Source: an uncultured Lachnospiraceae bacterium
Lineage (GTDB): Bacteria; Bacillota; Clostridia; Lachnospirales; Lachnospiraceae
DNA length: 64,000 nucleotides
Assembly: GCA_946558465.1 (NCBI GenBank)
Contig: CAMNTM010000001.1
Span: 62,001 to 126,000, forward strand
Direction of reading: 5' to 3'
Under the pieces are notes generated by a model, which worked only from the letters and a program-made list of their open reading frames with translations, searched no databases and was not told the origin of the DNA. Below are positions 26,853-36,074 of the stretch, in pieces. The translations under genes and the position numbers were made by a program. The first letter of the stretch is position 1. The number at the start of each line of letters is the position of its first letter.

Positions 26853-28451
26853 CTATGAGTGCAGCTTTCGGTACAACGCCGGTTTCACACCGACTGTTTT
26901 CATAAATATCTGGCTGAAATATCTAGAATCCTTATACCCGACCCGCTCCCCGATAGCTGCAATCGTCTCATTTGTATTGCAGATCATTTCCTTTGCCTTT
27001 TCCATCCGTACATTCACAAGATATGCGCTGAAATTAATCCCCAGCTCCTTCTTAAAAAGCACGCTGAAATAAACCGGGTTGAGTCCTACTATCTCTGCAA
27101 TATCCTCTAGAACTATTTTTTCATTGTAATGACTGTCAATATACTGCTCAGCCTGCCGAATCGGCTTTGTCGATTCCGCCTCCATTACCTCCCGGTTCAT
27201 ATCAAGATATGAACCCAGGCTTGTCTTAAGAAGGCTTTTCAGACTCATAACAGAGGAACAATGCTGACATTTTCCAAGAAGCTCCTTTTTCACCTGACGG
27301 AAATCCTCCTGCTGTGCATCAATATGCTCAAAGAAAATAGATACCAGCTCCTCCGCAAACTCATAGCAGTCAGAAAAATCCACATCCTCCCGCAGCATAA
27401 ACTCACTGTAGATCTGATTCACACACTGCTCCAGATTATCCCTGGAATAACTCTCAATACTTGCAAGTATCTGATCTCTGCACTCCTCTGTCGGACTCTT
27501 CTCCCGCTTTTTGTCCGGGCGGGGAATGGAGTCTGCATATATAAGTCTTCCGGTTCCAAATTTAATACGGTTTCCAGCGGCTCGATTCGCCTCCTTTATG
27601 GAGAATCGGATTTCTCCAAATTCTCTTCGCTCTGTTCCTACCCCAATCGTCACCTCATACTGCTCAAACCCAATCAAATATTCCTGAATCTCCGAAAGAA
27701 TATCATTGATACGGTTTCTTATCACCTTAGACCGGCTGCAGTCATAGTTAAAAAGACAATAGATATGCAGGTTCTCTTTCTCACAGATCAAAACCTCTTC
27801 CGTCTCCGTCTTCAGGATTTTTTCCACCGTAGAAATGATTCTTTCTACGGTAAGCTTATCCTGTTTTTTATCACTTCTTCCGAAATCCATATAATCAAGC
27901 TTAATATCAATTCCCCGGTATATTTCCCCTTCCAGAGAAACCTTTGAATCCTCTGCACTGATTTCCTCTTCCTGCTCAATAATATTTTTCAGAAAATCAC
28001 GCTTGATAATCTGTCTGCTTTCTGAAACAGTCTCCTGAAGCTCTTTTCTCTCTTTCTGCTGCTCCTCCTTTTTAAGAAGCTCATGATATATTTTACCCAA
28101 CACCTCATTTAACTCAGATTCATTGATCGGCTTCAAAAGATAATCGTCCACTCCATATTGAAGCGCACGGTGCGCATACTCGAACTCCTTATAACCGCTC
28201 ACGACAATAAACTTCGTCTCCTTAGCTGTTTCCCGTGCCATGCAGATTAAATCAAGCCCGTTGATCTTCGGCATGCGTATGTCTGTGATAACAATATCCG
28301 GCCTCTCCTCCCGGATAATTCGAAGCGCTGCCTCGCCATTGTCAACCACATTTACACATTCCATAGAAAACTTGTCCCAATGAATCAGTTTTTTTATCAA
28401 CATAGCAATTCTGAACTCATCGTCAACAATCAAAACACGCCATCTCTTCAT
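26853..28451 (-). CDS. AraC-type response regulator, YesN type
   Basis: A 532-residue response regulator. The receiver domain (about 1-120) has the phospho-aspartate in DIVITDIRMPKINGLDL and the KPI switch. A long central region (about 125-420) contains a degenerate GGDEF-like fold. The C-terminal AraC/XylS DNA-binding domain (about 425-530) shows VLEDIAEIVGLNPVYFSVLFKK as two helix-turn-helices. Start is placed at the ATG at 28451, 9 nt after GGAGG; another ATG lies two codons before. It probably activates the importer operon beginning at 24287, and perhaps the flanking catabolic genes. Confidence 0.93.
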   Translation of the reverse strand: MKRWRVLIVDDEFRIAMLIKKLIHWDKFSMECVNVVDNGEAALRIIREERPDIVITDIRMPKINGLDLICMARETAKETKFIVVSGYKEFEYAHRALQYGVDDYLLKPINESELNEVLGKIYHELLKKEEQQKERKELQETVSESRQIIKRDFLKNIIEQEEEISAEDSKVSLEGEIYRGIDIKLDYMDFGRSDKKQDKLTVERIISTVEKILKTETEEVLICEKENLHIYCLFNYDCSRSKVIRNRINDILSEIQEYLIGFEQYEVTIGVGTERREFGEIRFSIKEANRAAGNRIKFGTGRLIYADSIPRPDKKREKSPTEECRDQILASIESYSRDNLEQCVNQIYSEFMLREDVDFSDCYEFAEELVSIFFEHIDAQQEDFRQVKKELLGKCQHCSSVMSLKSLLKTSLGSYLDMNREVMEAESTKPIRQAEQYIDSHYNEKIVLEDIAEIVGLNPVYFSVLFKKELGINFSAYLVNVRMEKAKEMICNTNETIAAIGERVGYKDSRYFSQIFMKTVGVKPALYRKLHS

Positions 28452-28530
28452 CCGCATACTCCTCCTTCACCGCAAAACCGGGAACCCTTTTGACAGGATT
28501 CCCGGCTGGTCTTATCCTTTTACCTTTTTA

Positions 28531-28971
28531 TTATCGTGCATTGTCATAAGAAACAAATGCATCTACCTTCGGCTGTGATGAACAGCCCGGCACAAATTCA
28601 TTTGTAAGGAAAGCATCCGTCATAAGCTCCCTCTCCTTGCTTCCTGTCGTAAACGCACCCATACATGCTACATTCGCATCATTGCTAAGACGCGCTCTCT
28701 GTGCAGAATACACATCAGAAAGCAGTGCCGCATATGCTCCCTTTACTTTATTCGCTGCTATAGATACACCGATTCCAGTACCACATATCAGAATTCCCCG
28801 GTCATATTCCTTTGAAGCTACAGCTTCACCAACCTTGATTGCAACATTTGCATAAATAGGATCCTCACTGCCGAAATCCGTAACCTCGCCATATCCTTTC
28901 GCCTCAATATACTTGATAAGCTCTTCCTTTGCTGCCTGCGCGTTCGGGTCACAGCCAATTGCTATTTTCAT
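28531..28971 (-). CDS. RpiB/LacAB-family sugar-phosphate isomerase
   Basis: A 146-residue aldose-ketose isomerase. The signature loop RGILICGTGIGVSIAANKVKG has the catalytic cysteine, and the start KIAIGCDPNAQAAKEEL replaces the usual GSDHAG. Relatives convert ribose-5-P/ribulose-5-P, allose-6-P or, in tetritol pathways, D-erythrulose-4-P to erythrose-4-P (EryI/DerI). The altered first motif argues for a specialised substrate rather than housekeeping RpiB. It follows the split DhaK/DhaL genes across a palindromic repeat and has a TTTCG-rich upstream region, so it may have its own promoter. Confidence 0.88.
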   Translation of the reverse strand: MKIAIGCDPNAQAAKEELIKYIEAKGYGEVTDFGSEDPIYANVAIKVGEAVASKEYDRGILICGTGIGVSIAANKVKGAYAALLSDVYSAQRARLSNDANVACMGAFTTGSKERELMTDAFLTNEFVPGCSSQPKVDAFVSYDNAR

Positions 28972-29041
28972 GATAATCTCCTCCTCGCATCTTAATTACT
29001 TTAGTCATATTCTAGCATTCGTATTTCGTTTTGTCTATAGT

Positions 29042-29101
29042 TAGGGACAGGGTATTTTGAATTGGGGACGGGGTATTTCTCAAAATACCCCGTCCCCAAT
29101 T
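29042..29101. repeat. GGGGACGGGG palindrome, copy 5, with adjoining half-copy
   Basis: A half-copy AGGGACAGGGTATTTTGA (29043-29060) precedes a full palindrome at 29060-29101. The last bases of the palindrome overlap the TAA stop codon of the DhaL gene. The same half-plus-full arrangement is present at 7937-8000, so the unit may be about 60 bp. Confidence 0.9.
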
Positions 29102-29735
29102 ACAGTTCGCATATTCCATCAGCCATCGCTTCCAGTATAATACAGCAGGATGTCGCTCCCGCATCCAACACGCCTCTGGACCGCTCACCCAGTCTGCTGG
29201 ACCGTCCGAATTTTGCAACCATATCTTTTGTGGAATCTCTTCCTGTCCTGGCTGCCTGCTTCATCTCTTCCAACGCTTCTTTAAAATCTTTTCCTTCCTC
29301 TGCCGCCTGCTTAAGTGTCTCTACTGCCGGAGACAGCGTATCGACCAGGGTCTTATCCCCTACCTGCGCCTCTACAATCTCGCAGAGTCCTGACAGTCCT
29401 GCCGCAAGCATATCCGCCAATTCCCTGGTTCCAATCTCCTCCAGCTCCTCACCGGCCTCTGCCATATCCATAAAGATGGTTCCGTAAATCGGTCCCATAG
29501 AACCGCCGATTTCATTAAGAAGAATCATTCCCAGCTCATCGAGTCCTTCGGTAAAGCCGATGTCCTCGTCCTTAAACCTTGTCTCGAAAACAGTGAAGCC
29601 TTTATTCATATTCATCCCGTGGTCGCCGTCTCCAATCAAGCCGTCCACCTCGCCTAAATATGCCTTATTGTCTTGAACTGCCTTTACCATCTTAAGCAGT
29701 ACGGATTTTCCATCTGCGTTTTTAAATCCACTCAT
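29100..29735 (-). CDS. dhaL: DhaL-type kinase subunit
   Basis: The nucleotide-binding subunit of a two-chain dihydroxyacetone-type kinase. Start at 29735 (MSGFKNADGKSVL) follows GGAGGTCGGAG; an upstream ATG in the same frame lies inside the DhaK gene and is unlikely. This gives 211 residues. Metal-binding aspartates are in VDGLIGDGDHGMNMNKGF, and IGGSMGPIYG is the nucleotide loop. No PTS-dependent DhaM domain is encoded here, but whether ADP is rephosphorylated by PTS (bacterial DhaL) or ATP is used directly is not visible. It pairs with the DhaK just upstream. Confidence 0.92.
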   Translation of the reverse strand: MSGFKNADGKSVLLKMVKAVQDNKAYLGEVDGLIGDGDHGMNMNKGFTVFETRFKDEDIGFTEGLDELGMILLNEIGGSMGPIYGTIFMDMAEAGEELEEIGTRELADMLAAGLSGLCEIVEAQVGDKTLVDTLSPAVETLKQAAEEGKDFKEALEEMKQAARTGRDSTKDMVAKFGRSSRLGERSRGVLDAGATSCCIILEAMADGICEL

Positions 29736-29748
29736 ATACTCCGACCTC

Positions 29749-30744
29749 CTACAGCTGCTTAAGCCCCATGCTGACTGCCGGCATATCAACCAGCTCTTTC
29801 AGCTCATCGTCTACCTTCATAACCGTGAGCGTTGCACCCATCATTTCCAGGGAAGTAAAATAATCTCCGACATACGCCTTATAGGTCTTAATGCCCTTTG
29901 CCGTCAAAGCTCTGTCAATCTCATCATACAATACATATAACTCCATAACCGGCGTTGCTCCAAGTCCGGATACAAGCACGACAACCTCGTCCCCTTCCTT
30001 GAAGGGATAATCCGGCACTACAATATCCACCATCCGCTTCGCCATCTGCGCTGCGCTCTCCAGTGCGCACACCTCAATCCCCGGCTCTCCGTGGTGGCCG
30101 ATTCCTACCTCCATCATACCATCCGGAATCTCAAAATTCGGATGCCCGACCGCCGGGAGCGTACACGGTGTAAGGCCGATTCCTACACTTCTTGTGTTGT
30201 CAATTGCCTTCTGCGCTGCGGCAATTACCTCATCTAAGTCGCCGCCCTTTGCTGCCTTGGCCCCGCCGATCTTCCACATGAGTACCTCTCCTGCGACTCC
30301 TCTTCGTTTCTCGCGCTGATCCTTCGGCGCCGACGCCGCATCGTCGTTGGCAACTACTGTCTTTACAGTAATTCCTGCCTTCTTTGCCATCTTGACTGCC
30401 ATCTTGACATTCATATTGTCCCCGGAATAGTTTCCATACAGGCATGCCACACCCTTTCCCTGGTCTGCCGCCTTAAAGGCATCTAAAAATGCAGCTGCTG
30501 TCGGGGAGGAGCATATCTCCCCCACTGCCGCAGCATCGCACATATTCTTTCCCACATATCCGACGAATGCCGGCTTATGTCCTGAGCCTCCTCCGGTCAC
30601 AACTCCAACCTTCCCTCCCGGGATATCTTTTGCTTTCACGACTCTGGGATTTTCCGTAGACTCTACTATATCTGCATGAACCTTCAGAAAGCCTTTCAGC
30701 ATCTCATCTACAATATCATCTGGATTATTTAATATTCTCTGCAT
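29749..30744 (-). CDS. dhaK: DhaK-type kinase substrate-binding subunit
   Basis: A 331-residue DhaK subunit binding a short ketose through a covalent histidine, in EVGIGHHGEPGIEV. The N-terminal VGVVTGGGSGHKPAFVGYVG and the GNYSGDNMNVKMA segment are conserved. It ends 14 nt before the DhaL start. It lies between a cupin isomerase gene and DhaL in a long operon starting with the importer genes at 37252. Dihydroxyacetone or an erythrulose-type tetrulose are the likely substrates; the nearby RpiB-like protein favours the latter. Confidence 0.92.
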   Translation of the reverse strand: MQRILNNPDDIVDEMLKGFLKVHADIVESTENPRVVKAKDIPGGKVGVVTGGGSGHKPAFVGYVGKNMCDAAAVGEICSSPTAAAFLDAFKAADQGKGVACLYGNYSGDNMNVKMAVKMAKKAGITVKTVVANDDAASAPKDQREKRRGVAGEVLMWKIGGAKAAKGGDLDEVIAAAQKAIDNTRSVGIGLTPCTLPAVGHPNFEIPDGMMEVGIGHHGEPGIEVCALESAAQMAKRMVDIVVPDYPFKEGDEVVVLVSGLGATPVMELYVLYDEIDRALTAKGIKTYKAYVGDYFTSLEMMGATLTVMKVDDELKELVDMPAVSMGLKQL

Positions 30745-30761
30745 AAGCCTTCTCCTGTCAT

Positions 30762-31958
30762 CTATACGGTTTCCGGTACTTCCGGATTATTATTGGCAAA
30801 ATTCTGCAGGATTACCAGCGGCTGGTAAGCGCTTGTATTTGTAATCTTCACGCCCTTCTTTGCAGCCTTCTCAGATACAAAATACTCATCACCGGTAATA
30901 TCCTCATAGCGGACCAGCTCCGGCGCCTCACACTCGAATACACCAAAGCTTCCGTGTCCCTGAACTACTACTGCACAGTAGCATGCCTGATCTGTAAGCA
31001 CATATGTCTCACCAGGCATAACGGTAACTTCCTTTGCTGCAACCCAGTCATTTGCATATGCAACCCATTTTTCCACTGCCTGCGCAGACTCACATTTCAT
31101 CTTCGGCATTCTGAAATAGGTCTCTTTATAATCCGGTCTTGTACTTTCTTCCCAGTCAATCTGTTTAAAGATAGCTTCCAGATCATTCTTTTCCTCTTCC
31201 GGAGCACAGTCTGTAAGCAGGTTATGCGGATTCACCTCACCCATCGTAACATTTTCCATAATAGTATTTACATCACTGTTCCACTGCGGCTCAAAGGTTA
31301 CGAGTGATGCTGGCGCATGAATCACGCCTGCCGGTGTATACCAGCCTGTACCAAGCTGAATGCGATAAGCTCTGGAAAGCTCTGTGATACGATTATCCTT
31401 TTTATCATAATCCTCTAAGCACTGCATTACCTGCTCCTTTGTAGTAGACGGGTCAAATCCAAAATAGGTAAGCGGCATTCTTCCCAGATAACCGCTGTTA
31501 TACTGCGGCGGGAAATAATAGGATTCCGGCTTTCCGTGCATACCGATTTTATTTGCCATCTCCTCTGTCAGATGCAGGTGATGGAACAGCGGCTTATCAT
31601 AATCATAAAGCTTTGCAAAGGTCGGCCATGTGCCGTATCTTTCCATCAAGCCATCACCAATGAGATCTGCTCCAAGCTCATCTACATAATCCTTAAAAAG
31701 ACGAGTTGTCTTTGTCTTCACATCCTCCAATACGTAACTCATTCCTTCTGTCTCACCTGTCTTCGGCCCGTTCAGTGCCTTTGCAAGAGAGCCAAGCCAC
31801 CGCTCACAGATTCCGCCTCTGTCCATGCCCAGTGCAAAATAATCATCCGGATGCAGTCTGAGTCTTCTTCCCGGCTCATTGAATCCTCTCGGAACCCATG
31901 TAGGCATCAGATGCAGGATACCTTCTCCACGTTCAAATACTTCCTTAATTGCTGACAT
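30762..31958 (-). CDS. Cupin protein, mannose-6-phosphate isomerase-like
   Basis: A 398-residue protein with jelly-roll cupin domains. The segment LFHHLHLTEEMANKIG (near 120) and GWYTPAGVIHAPASLVTFEPQWNSDV (near 205-230) give histidines and glutamate in a metal-site pattern; a second barrel follows at about 300-395 (MPGETYVLTDQACYCAVVVQGHGSFGVFE). This is the layout of type I phosphomannose isomerases, though conserved catalytic signatures of ManA are not obvious. It is 18 nt upstream of DhaK and likely isomerises a free or phosphorylated sugar in the same route. The substrate is unknown. Confidence 0.72.
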   Translation of the reverse strand: MSAIKEVFERGEGILHLMPTWVPRGFNEPGRRLRLHPDDYFALGMDRGGICERWLGSLAKALNGPKTGETEGMSYVLEDVKTKTTRLFKDYVDELGADLIGDGLMERYGTWPTFAKLYDYDKPLFHHLHLTEEMANKIGMHGKPESYYFPPQYNSGYLGRMPLTYFGFDPSTTKEQVMQCLEDYDKKDNRITELSRAYRIQLGTGWYTPAGVIHAPASLVTFEPQWNSDVNTIMENVTMGEVNPHNLLTDCAPEEEKNDLEAIFKQIDWEESTRPDYKETYFRMPKMKCESAQAVEKWVAYANDWVAAKEVTVMPGETYVLTDQACYCAVVVQGHGSFGVFECEAPELVRYEDITGDEYFVSEKAAKKGVKITNTSAYQPLVILQNFANNNPEVPETV

Positions 31959-32084
31959 AATTCATTACCTCCTGTCATATATTCATTCTGCAGCGTTTCT
32001 TCCTGCTGCATTTCTATCGTATTTATACTATGCACTCTTATTCCCACAATATTTTTGCAGATGATATGTGCATACACCAAGCTT

Positions 32085-33491
32085 CTAACCCAGCATCTCC
32101 ACATCAATTTCCAGCATTTCACAGATCATCTTAAGCTCCTCCACATGATCGCCGTATACTGCATGGCAGTGATTTGCATCAAATTTATCCAGGAAAATAT
32201 GGTGATCAAACGGCAGCTTCGCAAATACATGCGGCCATTCCTTTGTTGTTTCCGCTTCTTTTTCCTTCGGAAGCTCAACAAAATCTGCCGGTATTATCGT
32301 CATACGGTATTTACCCTCATACCGGTTCAGCCGTGCGATCGTTGCATGTCCCGGCTTTGTCTGTAGGTTTACATGGCATCCGCCGCCTGCATAGATCTCC
32401 AGACACGGATAAAGCGTCGTCTTTGCCAGATTTGCTTTATAGTCATTGGTTCCTGTCGCATAATAGGTTGACTGAGAACCGCAGTTACAGAATACCATAA
32501 CGTCATTTTCAGCATCATAATGGCGGACATCCATGAAAATAACCGGATCATTCGTCAAAAGCTTTAGTATCTGCATGGTAAGTGCGGCATCGGAGTCCGC
32601 CTCACAGGCACATACTACCGGCTCCTTCTCGCCGTCCCAGTCATACGGATCATTCATAAATGCAGCGCTTAAACACTCAGTACAATGATGACGGCTCATT
32701 TCATAATGACATTTCACTCCGATAAAATCATAGTTGTTTTCTTTAACGATTGCCTTCGTAGCCTCATAATGACGAATCTGCTCCTTTAGCTTCTCCTCTG
32801 TCAGGCGGTTTCCGTCAAACTCAATAGAGCCTACATTTTCCTTAAGCCATGCAAATGCCTTCTCCACCTGCGCATCATCTATCTCGGCAGCTTTACGTAC
32901 AATCTCAGATTGATCCATATGGTCTACATCTACACCGAAAAGACGCTCCCAATCCTGCATACTTACTGTACTGCTGTACATACCGAGACTTCTGCCTCCC
33001 AAAAGTCCATATTTCTGTCCGTTTAAGGAGGATACAACCTTAGCACATTTTCCAAACTGAATAATTTTTCCAAGAACCTCCGGATCTTTAAAATCTCCCG
33101 CTGCGCGGAAATGCTCAATTCCCAGATGATGTAGCGCTCCGCCTGCTGCCAGCATAGCAACCATACCCGGCCAGTCTGGATTTAAGTTTGCTGCAAGCAG
33201 AAACGGGCCTTTGCCGTTCTTTGCCGCAATTGCCGAAAAATTCGGAAACGCAAACACACCGTAGGAGAAAATTGTCCCGTCTACGCCCTTTGCCTTAAGC
33301 TTTTCAGCCTCTTCCTTTGCACCTTCTGCCGAGCTTACAAGTCTGTCTGCAACGAGAACATCTACTGTACCGTCTCTCTTAAGCTCCGCTTCAATCACAT
33401 CCACCTGCGCCTGCACAATATCCTTTAACTGCTCATGCACCTCCGGGTCTCCGTCAGAAAATCCAATTAATCCCAATAATGGTTTCCTCAT
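32085..33491 (-). CDS. L-fucose/L-arabinose isomerase family protein
   Basis: A 468-residue aldose isomerase-like protein. Start at ATG 33491 (MRKPLLGLIGFSDGDPEV) follows GAGGTG; the GTG three codons earlier is less likely. The N-terminal sugar-isomerase fold has GTIFSYGVFAFPNFSAIAA, and the C-terminal domain shows FIGVKCHYEMSRHHC, VVCACEADSDAALTMQIL with the metal Glu/Asp pattern, and the histidine in GGCHVNLQTKPGHATIARL. It is shorter than FucI (about 590 residues), as in the arabinose-isomerase-like branch. It sits between the permease and cupin genes. The substrate may be a deoxyhexose, pentose or tetrose. Confidence 0.82.
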   Translation of the reverse strand: MRKPLLGLIGFSDGDPEVHEQLKDIVQAQVDVIEAELKRDGTVDVLVADRLVSSAEGAKEEAEKLKAKGVDGTIFSYGVFAFPNFSAIAAKNGKGPFLLAANLNPDWPGMVAMLAAGGALHHLGIEHFRAAGDFKDPEVLGKIIQFGKCAKVVSSLNGQKYGLLGGRSLGMYSSTVSMQDWERLFGVDVDHMDQSEIVRKAAEIDDAQVEKAFAWLKENVGSIEFDGNRLTEEKLKEQIRHYEATKAIVKENNYDFIGVKCHYEMSRHHCTECLSAAFMNDPYDWDGEKEPVVCACEADSDAALTMQILKLLTNDPVIFMDVRHYDAENDVMVFCNCGSQSTYYATGTNDYKANLAKTTLYPCLEIYAGGGCHVNLQTKPGHATIARLNRYEGKYRMTIIPADFVELPKEKEAETTKEWPHVFAKLPFDHHIFLDKFDANHCHAVYGDHVEELKMICEMLEIDVEMLG

Positions 33492-33576
33492 GATATTCAC
33501 CTCTTTTTATTTCTTCGACTCTTGTCTAATTTCTTATTTAATTATATGTCTCTCGATAAAATTTTTGATGTATGCT

Positions 33577-34518
33577 TTACTTAATAACACCCATACGCTT
33601 TCTGTCAACTGTCATACAGACTGCGAAAATAAGAATAATTCCTTTTACAACTTTCTGAATATCCGCCGACAGACCGATGATATTCATACCATTACTTAAA
33701 ATACAAATAATCAATGTACCTAACACTGTCGTCAGAACGCTTCCGATACCGCCTGACATTGGTGTGCCTCCAAGCACAACGGCTGCAATTACGTCCATTT
33801 CCATTCCGTCACCCATTGTAGGCGTCGCAGCGTAGGAACGGGCAGACTGGAAGCATCCGGCAATACCTGCCATGATACCGCAGAGCACAAATACACCCAT
33901 TTTGATCTTATTAATCTTAATTCCGGCCAGTGTCGCTACCTTTTCTGCTCCTCCGACTGCTCTTACCTCTCTGGCAAATGCAAAATTTTTGAATACATAC
34001 CACACAATTGCAGTAATAATGATTACCATAATTACGTTGTTGTTTACTCCGTCAATATATTGTCCGTTATAAAAATTCAGGAACGGACGGTTGGTAATCA
34101 TAATCTGTGAACCGCCTGTAAGAATCAGTACAAGTCCTCTGAAGGAGGTCATCGTGCCCATCGTTACGATAAAGGTCGGTATTTTCAAAAATGTGAAGCA
34201 GCAGCCATTGATAAGACCGCAGACAACACCTACCAGCATGGCCGGAATAATTGCAAATGCTCCAAGCTGATCAACGGTCATTGTAACCGCAATCGCAGAA
34301 AGTGCAACAATACCGCCCACAGACAAATCAATACTTCCCTCTACAATTACAAACAGCATACCAAGCGCGGCAATCAGTGTAACTACCATCTGCTGTGCTA
34401 TAACCATGAAATTCTGGAATGTCAAAAATCGTGAATTACCTGTCGTAAATATTGCCACTAATATAATTAATAAAATAAACGGAAAATATTTTTTCAGCTT
34501 ACCCATCTTTTCATTCAT
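33577..34518 (-). CDS. Sugar ABC transporter permease (RbsC family)
   Basis: A 313-residue polytopic membrane protein with the family motifs EGSIDLSVGGIVALSAIAV near residue 65 and AAVVLGGTPMSGGIGSVLTT near 255. About nine transmembrane helices are seen. It follows the ATPase gene by 20 nt and precedes the isomerase-family gene. It forms the membrane path of the third sugar importer in the window. Confidence 0.94.
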   Translation of the reverse strand: MNEKMGKLKKYFPFILLIILVAIFTTGNSRFLTFQNFMVIAQQMVVTLIAALGMLFVIVEGSIDLSVGGIVALSAIAVTMTVDQLGAFAIIPAMLVGVVCGLINGCCFTFLKIPTFIVTMGTMTSFRGLVLILTGGSQIMITNRPFLNFYNGQYIDGVNNNVIMVIIITAIVWYVFKNFAFAREVRAVGGAEKVATLAGIKINKIKMGVFVLCGIMAGIAGCFQSARSYAATPTMGDGMEMDVIAAVVLGGTPMSGGIGSVLTTVLGTLIICILSNGMNIIGLSADIQKVVKGIILIFAVCMTVDRKRMGVIK

Positions 34519-34538
34519 TTTCCAATCCCTTCCTTCCT

Positions 34539-36020
34539 CTAGACAATGTAACTAATAACGTCTTCTTCTGTCAGTCCGTTATTTTCTTCAAATATCTTAC
34601 TGATTGCATTATGCCTGGTTATGATAATCCGGTCACTCATGCCTAAAAGCTCCAGCAAATCCTCCGTCAGCATAATAATCGCAAGTCCCTCGTTCGCAAG
34701 CCCCCGGATTAAAGAATATATCTCCTGTCTTGCGCTGATGTCGATACCTCGCGTCGGATTGTTGAGAAGTAATATTTTCGGCTCCGTGGCCAGACATTTT
34801 CCTATTACAACCTTCTGCATATTGCCGCCGCTAAGTGACGAGGCAGGATTGTTCGGATTGTCTGTCTTGATCTTCACCTGTTCAACGTATTTTCCAATCA
34901 GTTCTTTTTCTTTCTTCTTATCCCTGAGCAGACCCTTTTTGGGGCCGGCAGACATAACAATATTGTCGCCGATGCTGAAGTTCACAATCAATCCCTCCAG
35001 CGTACGCTCGCCGGGCAGCAGAGAAACCTTTCTCCTAAGGCTTGCCGCCGGTACGGTTGAAGTATAGGATTCTCCTTCTATCTCAACCTTTCCTTTCTTT
35101 ATCGGCACCGCCCCAAAGATTGCATTGATAATCGCGTCTCCGCCGGATTCCTTTAAGCCTCCGATTCCAAGTATCTCTCCTTTGTGAAGGTTAAAGGAAG
35201 CAGCCTCCAGCTGATTCTCTACCTCCAGGTTCTCTACTTTAAGAATTACCTCCTCGGCAGGAGCCGTACGCTTCTCCGGATATAGCTTATCGCCGATATT
35301 TCTGCCTACCATCGCCGCCTCCAGGCGTTCTTGGTTGACTTCACTGCGCTCCATCTCCATAATGAAATTGCCGTCCCGCATAATTGTAATACGGTCAGCC
35401 AGGTCGTATACCTCCTGCATATGATGAGATACGAACCCGATAGCCATTCCTTTTTCACGCAGCTTCTTTACAGATTCCACAAAGCTTACTGCCTCGTTGT
35501 GATTTAAGAACGCCGTAGACTCGTCAAGAAGAAGAATCTTCGGATTATATGCCAGCGCTCTGGCCACTTCAATCAGCTTCCACTGGCCCAGATTCAAGGC
35601 TCTGATATCTTTTTTCACATCTATATCGGACTCCATGGAATCTAATATTTCCTGCGCATCCTGATTTATCTTCTTCCAGTTGATTCCTCTGAGTGGTTTT
35701 CCATATTCGTGTAGTCTGTCAATAAAAATATTTTCTGCAATACTGATAAACGGGTCGATTGTACTTTCCTGAAATACAATACTTATCCCGTTTGCATAGG
35801 CATCTTTCATATTTCCTATCTTAATTTCCTTGTCGTCAATCGTAATACTTCCACTGTCAATATTATGTACTCCGGCAATTGCCTTCAGTATTGTAGATTT
35901 TCCTGCGCCATTTTCGCCGACCAGCGCATTGACCTCTCCAGAACGCAGCTGGACATACGCGTCGCTTAACGCTACCGTCGCACCAAATGTCTTGCAGATA
36001 TTGCGTGCTTCTAAAATCAT
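34539..36020 (-). CDS. Sugar ABC transporter ATP-binding protein (RbsA family)
   Basis: A 493-residue double ABC ATPase. Start at 36020 (MILEARNICKTFG) follows GGAGGGAAAACA; an upstream in-frame ATG has no such site. Domain 1 has GENGAGKSTILKA and KILLLDESTAF; domain 2 has LGIGGLKESGGD in place of a perfect P-loop, LSGGNMQKVVIGK, and ILLLNNPTRGIDI, where Asn-Asn replaces the Asp-Glu of Walker B, so the second site may hydrolyse poorly. It works with the permease at 33577 and binding protein at 36119. Confidence 0.94.
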   Translation of the reverse strand: MILEARNICKTFGATVALSDAYVQLRSGEVNALVGENGAGKSTILKAIAGVHNIDSGSITIDDKEIKIGNMKDAYANGISIVFQESTIDPFISIAENIFIDRLHEYGKPLRGINWKKINQDAQEILDSMESDIDVKKDIRALNLGQWKLIEVARALAYNPKILLLDESTAFLNHNEAVSFVESVKKLREKGMAIGFVSHHMQEVYDLADRITIMRDGNFIMEMERSEVNQERLEAAMVGRNIGDKLYPEKRTAPAEEVILKVENLEVENQLEAASFNLHKGEILGIGGLKESGGDAIINAIFGAVPIKKGKVEIEGESYTSTVPAASLRRKVSLLPGERTLEGLIVNFSIGDNIVMSAGPKKGLLRDKKKEKELIGKYVEQVKIKTDNPNNPASSLSGGNMQKVVIGKCLATEPKILLLNNPTRGIDISARQEIYSLIRGLANEGLAIIMLTEDLLELLGMSDRIIITRHNAISKIFEENNGLTEEDVISYIV

Positions 36021-36074
36021 TGTTTTCCCTCCAGTCTTTGGAGATATTCTCATATTTTCATCTGTTTTAACAAA

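Noticed and set aside
27261-27947. Plus-strand 228-residue frame
   Set aside because: Antisense to the AraC-type response regulator; no start signal and no recognisable domain.
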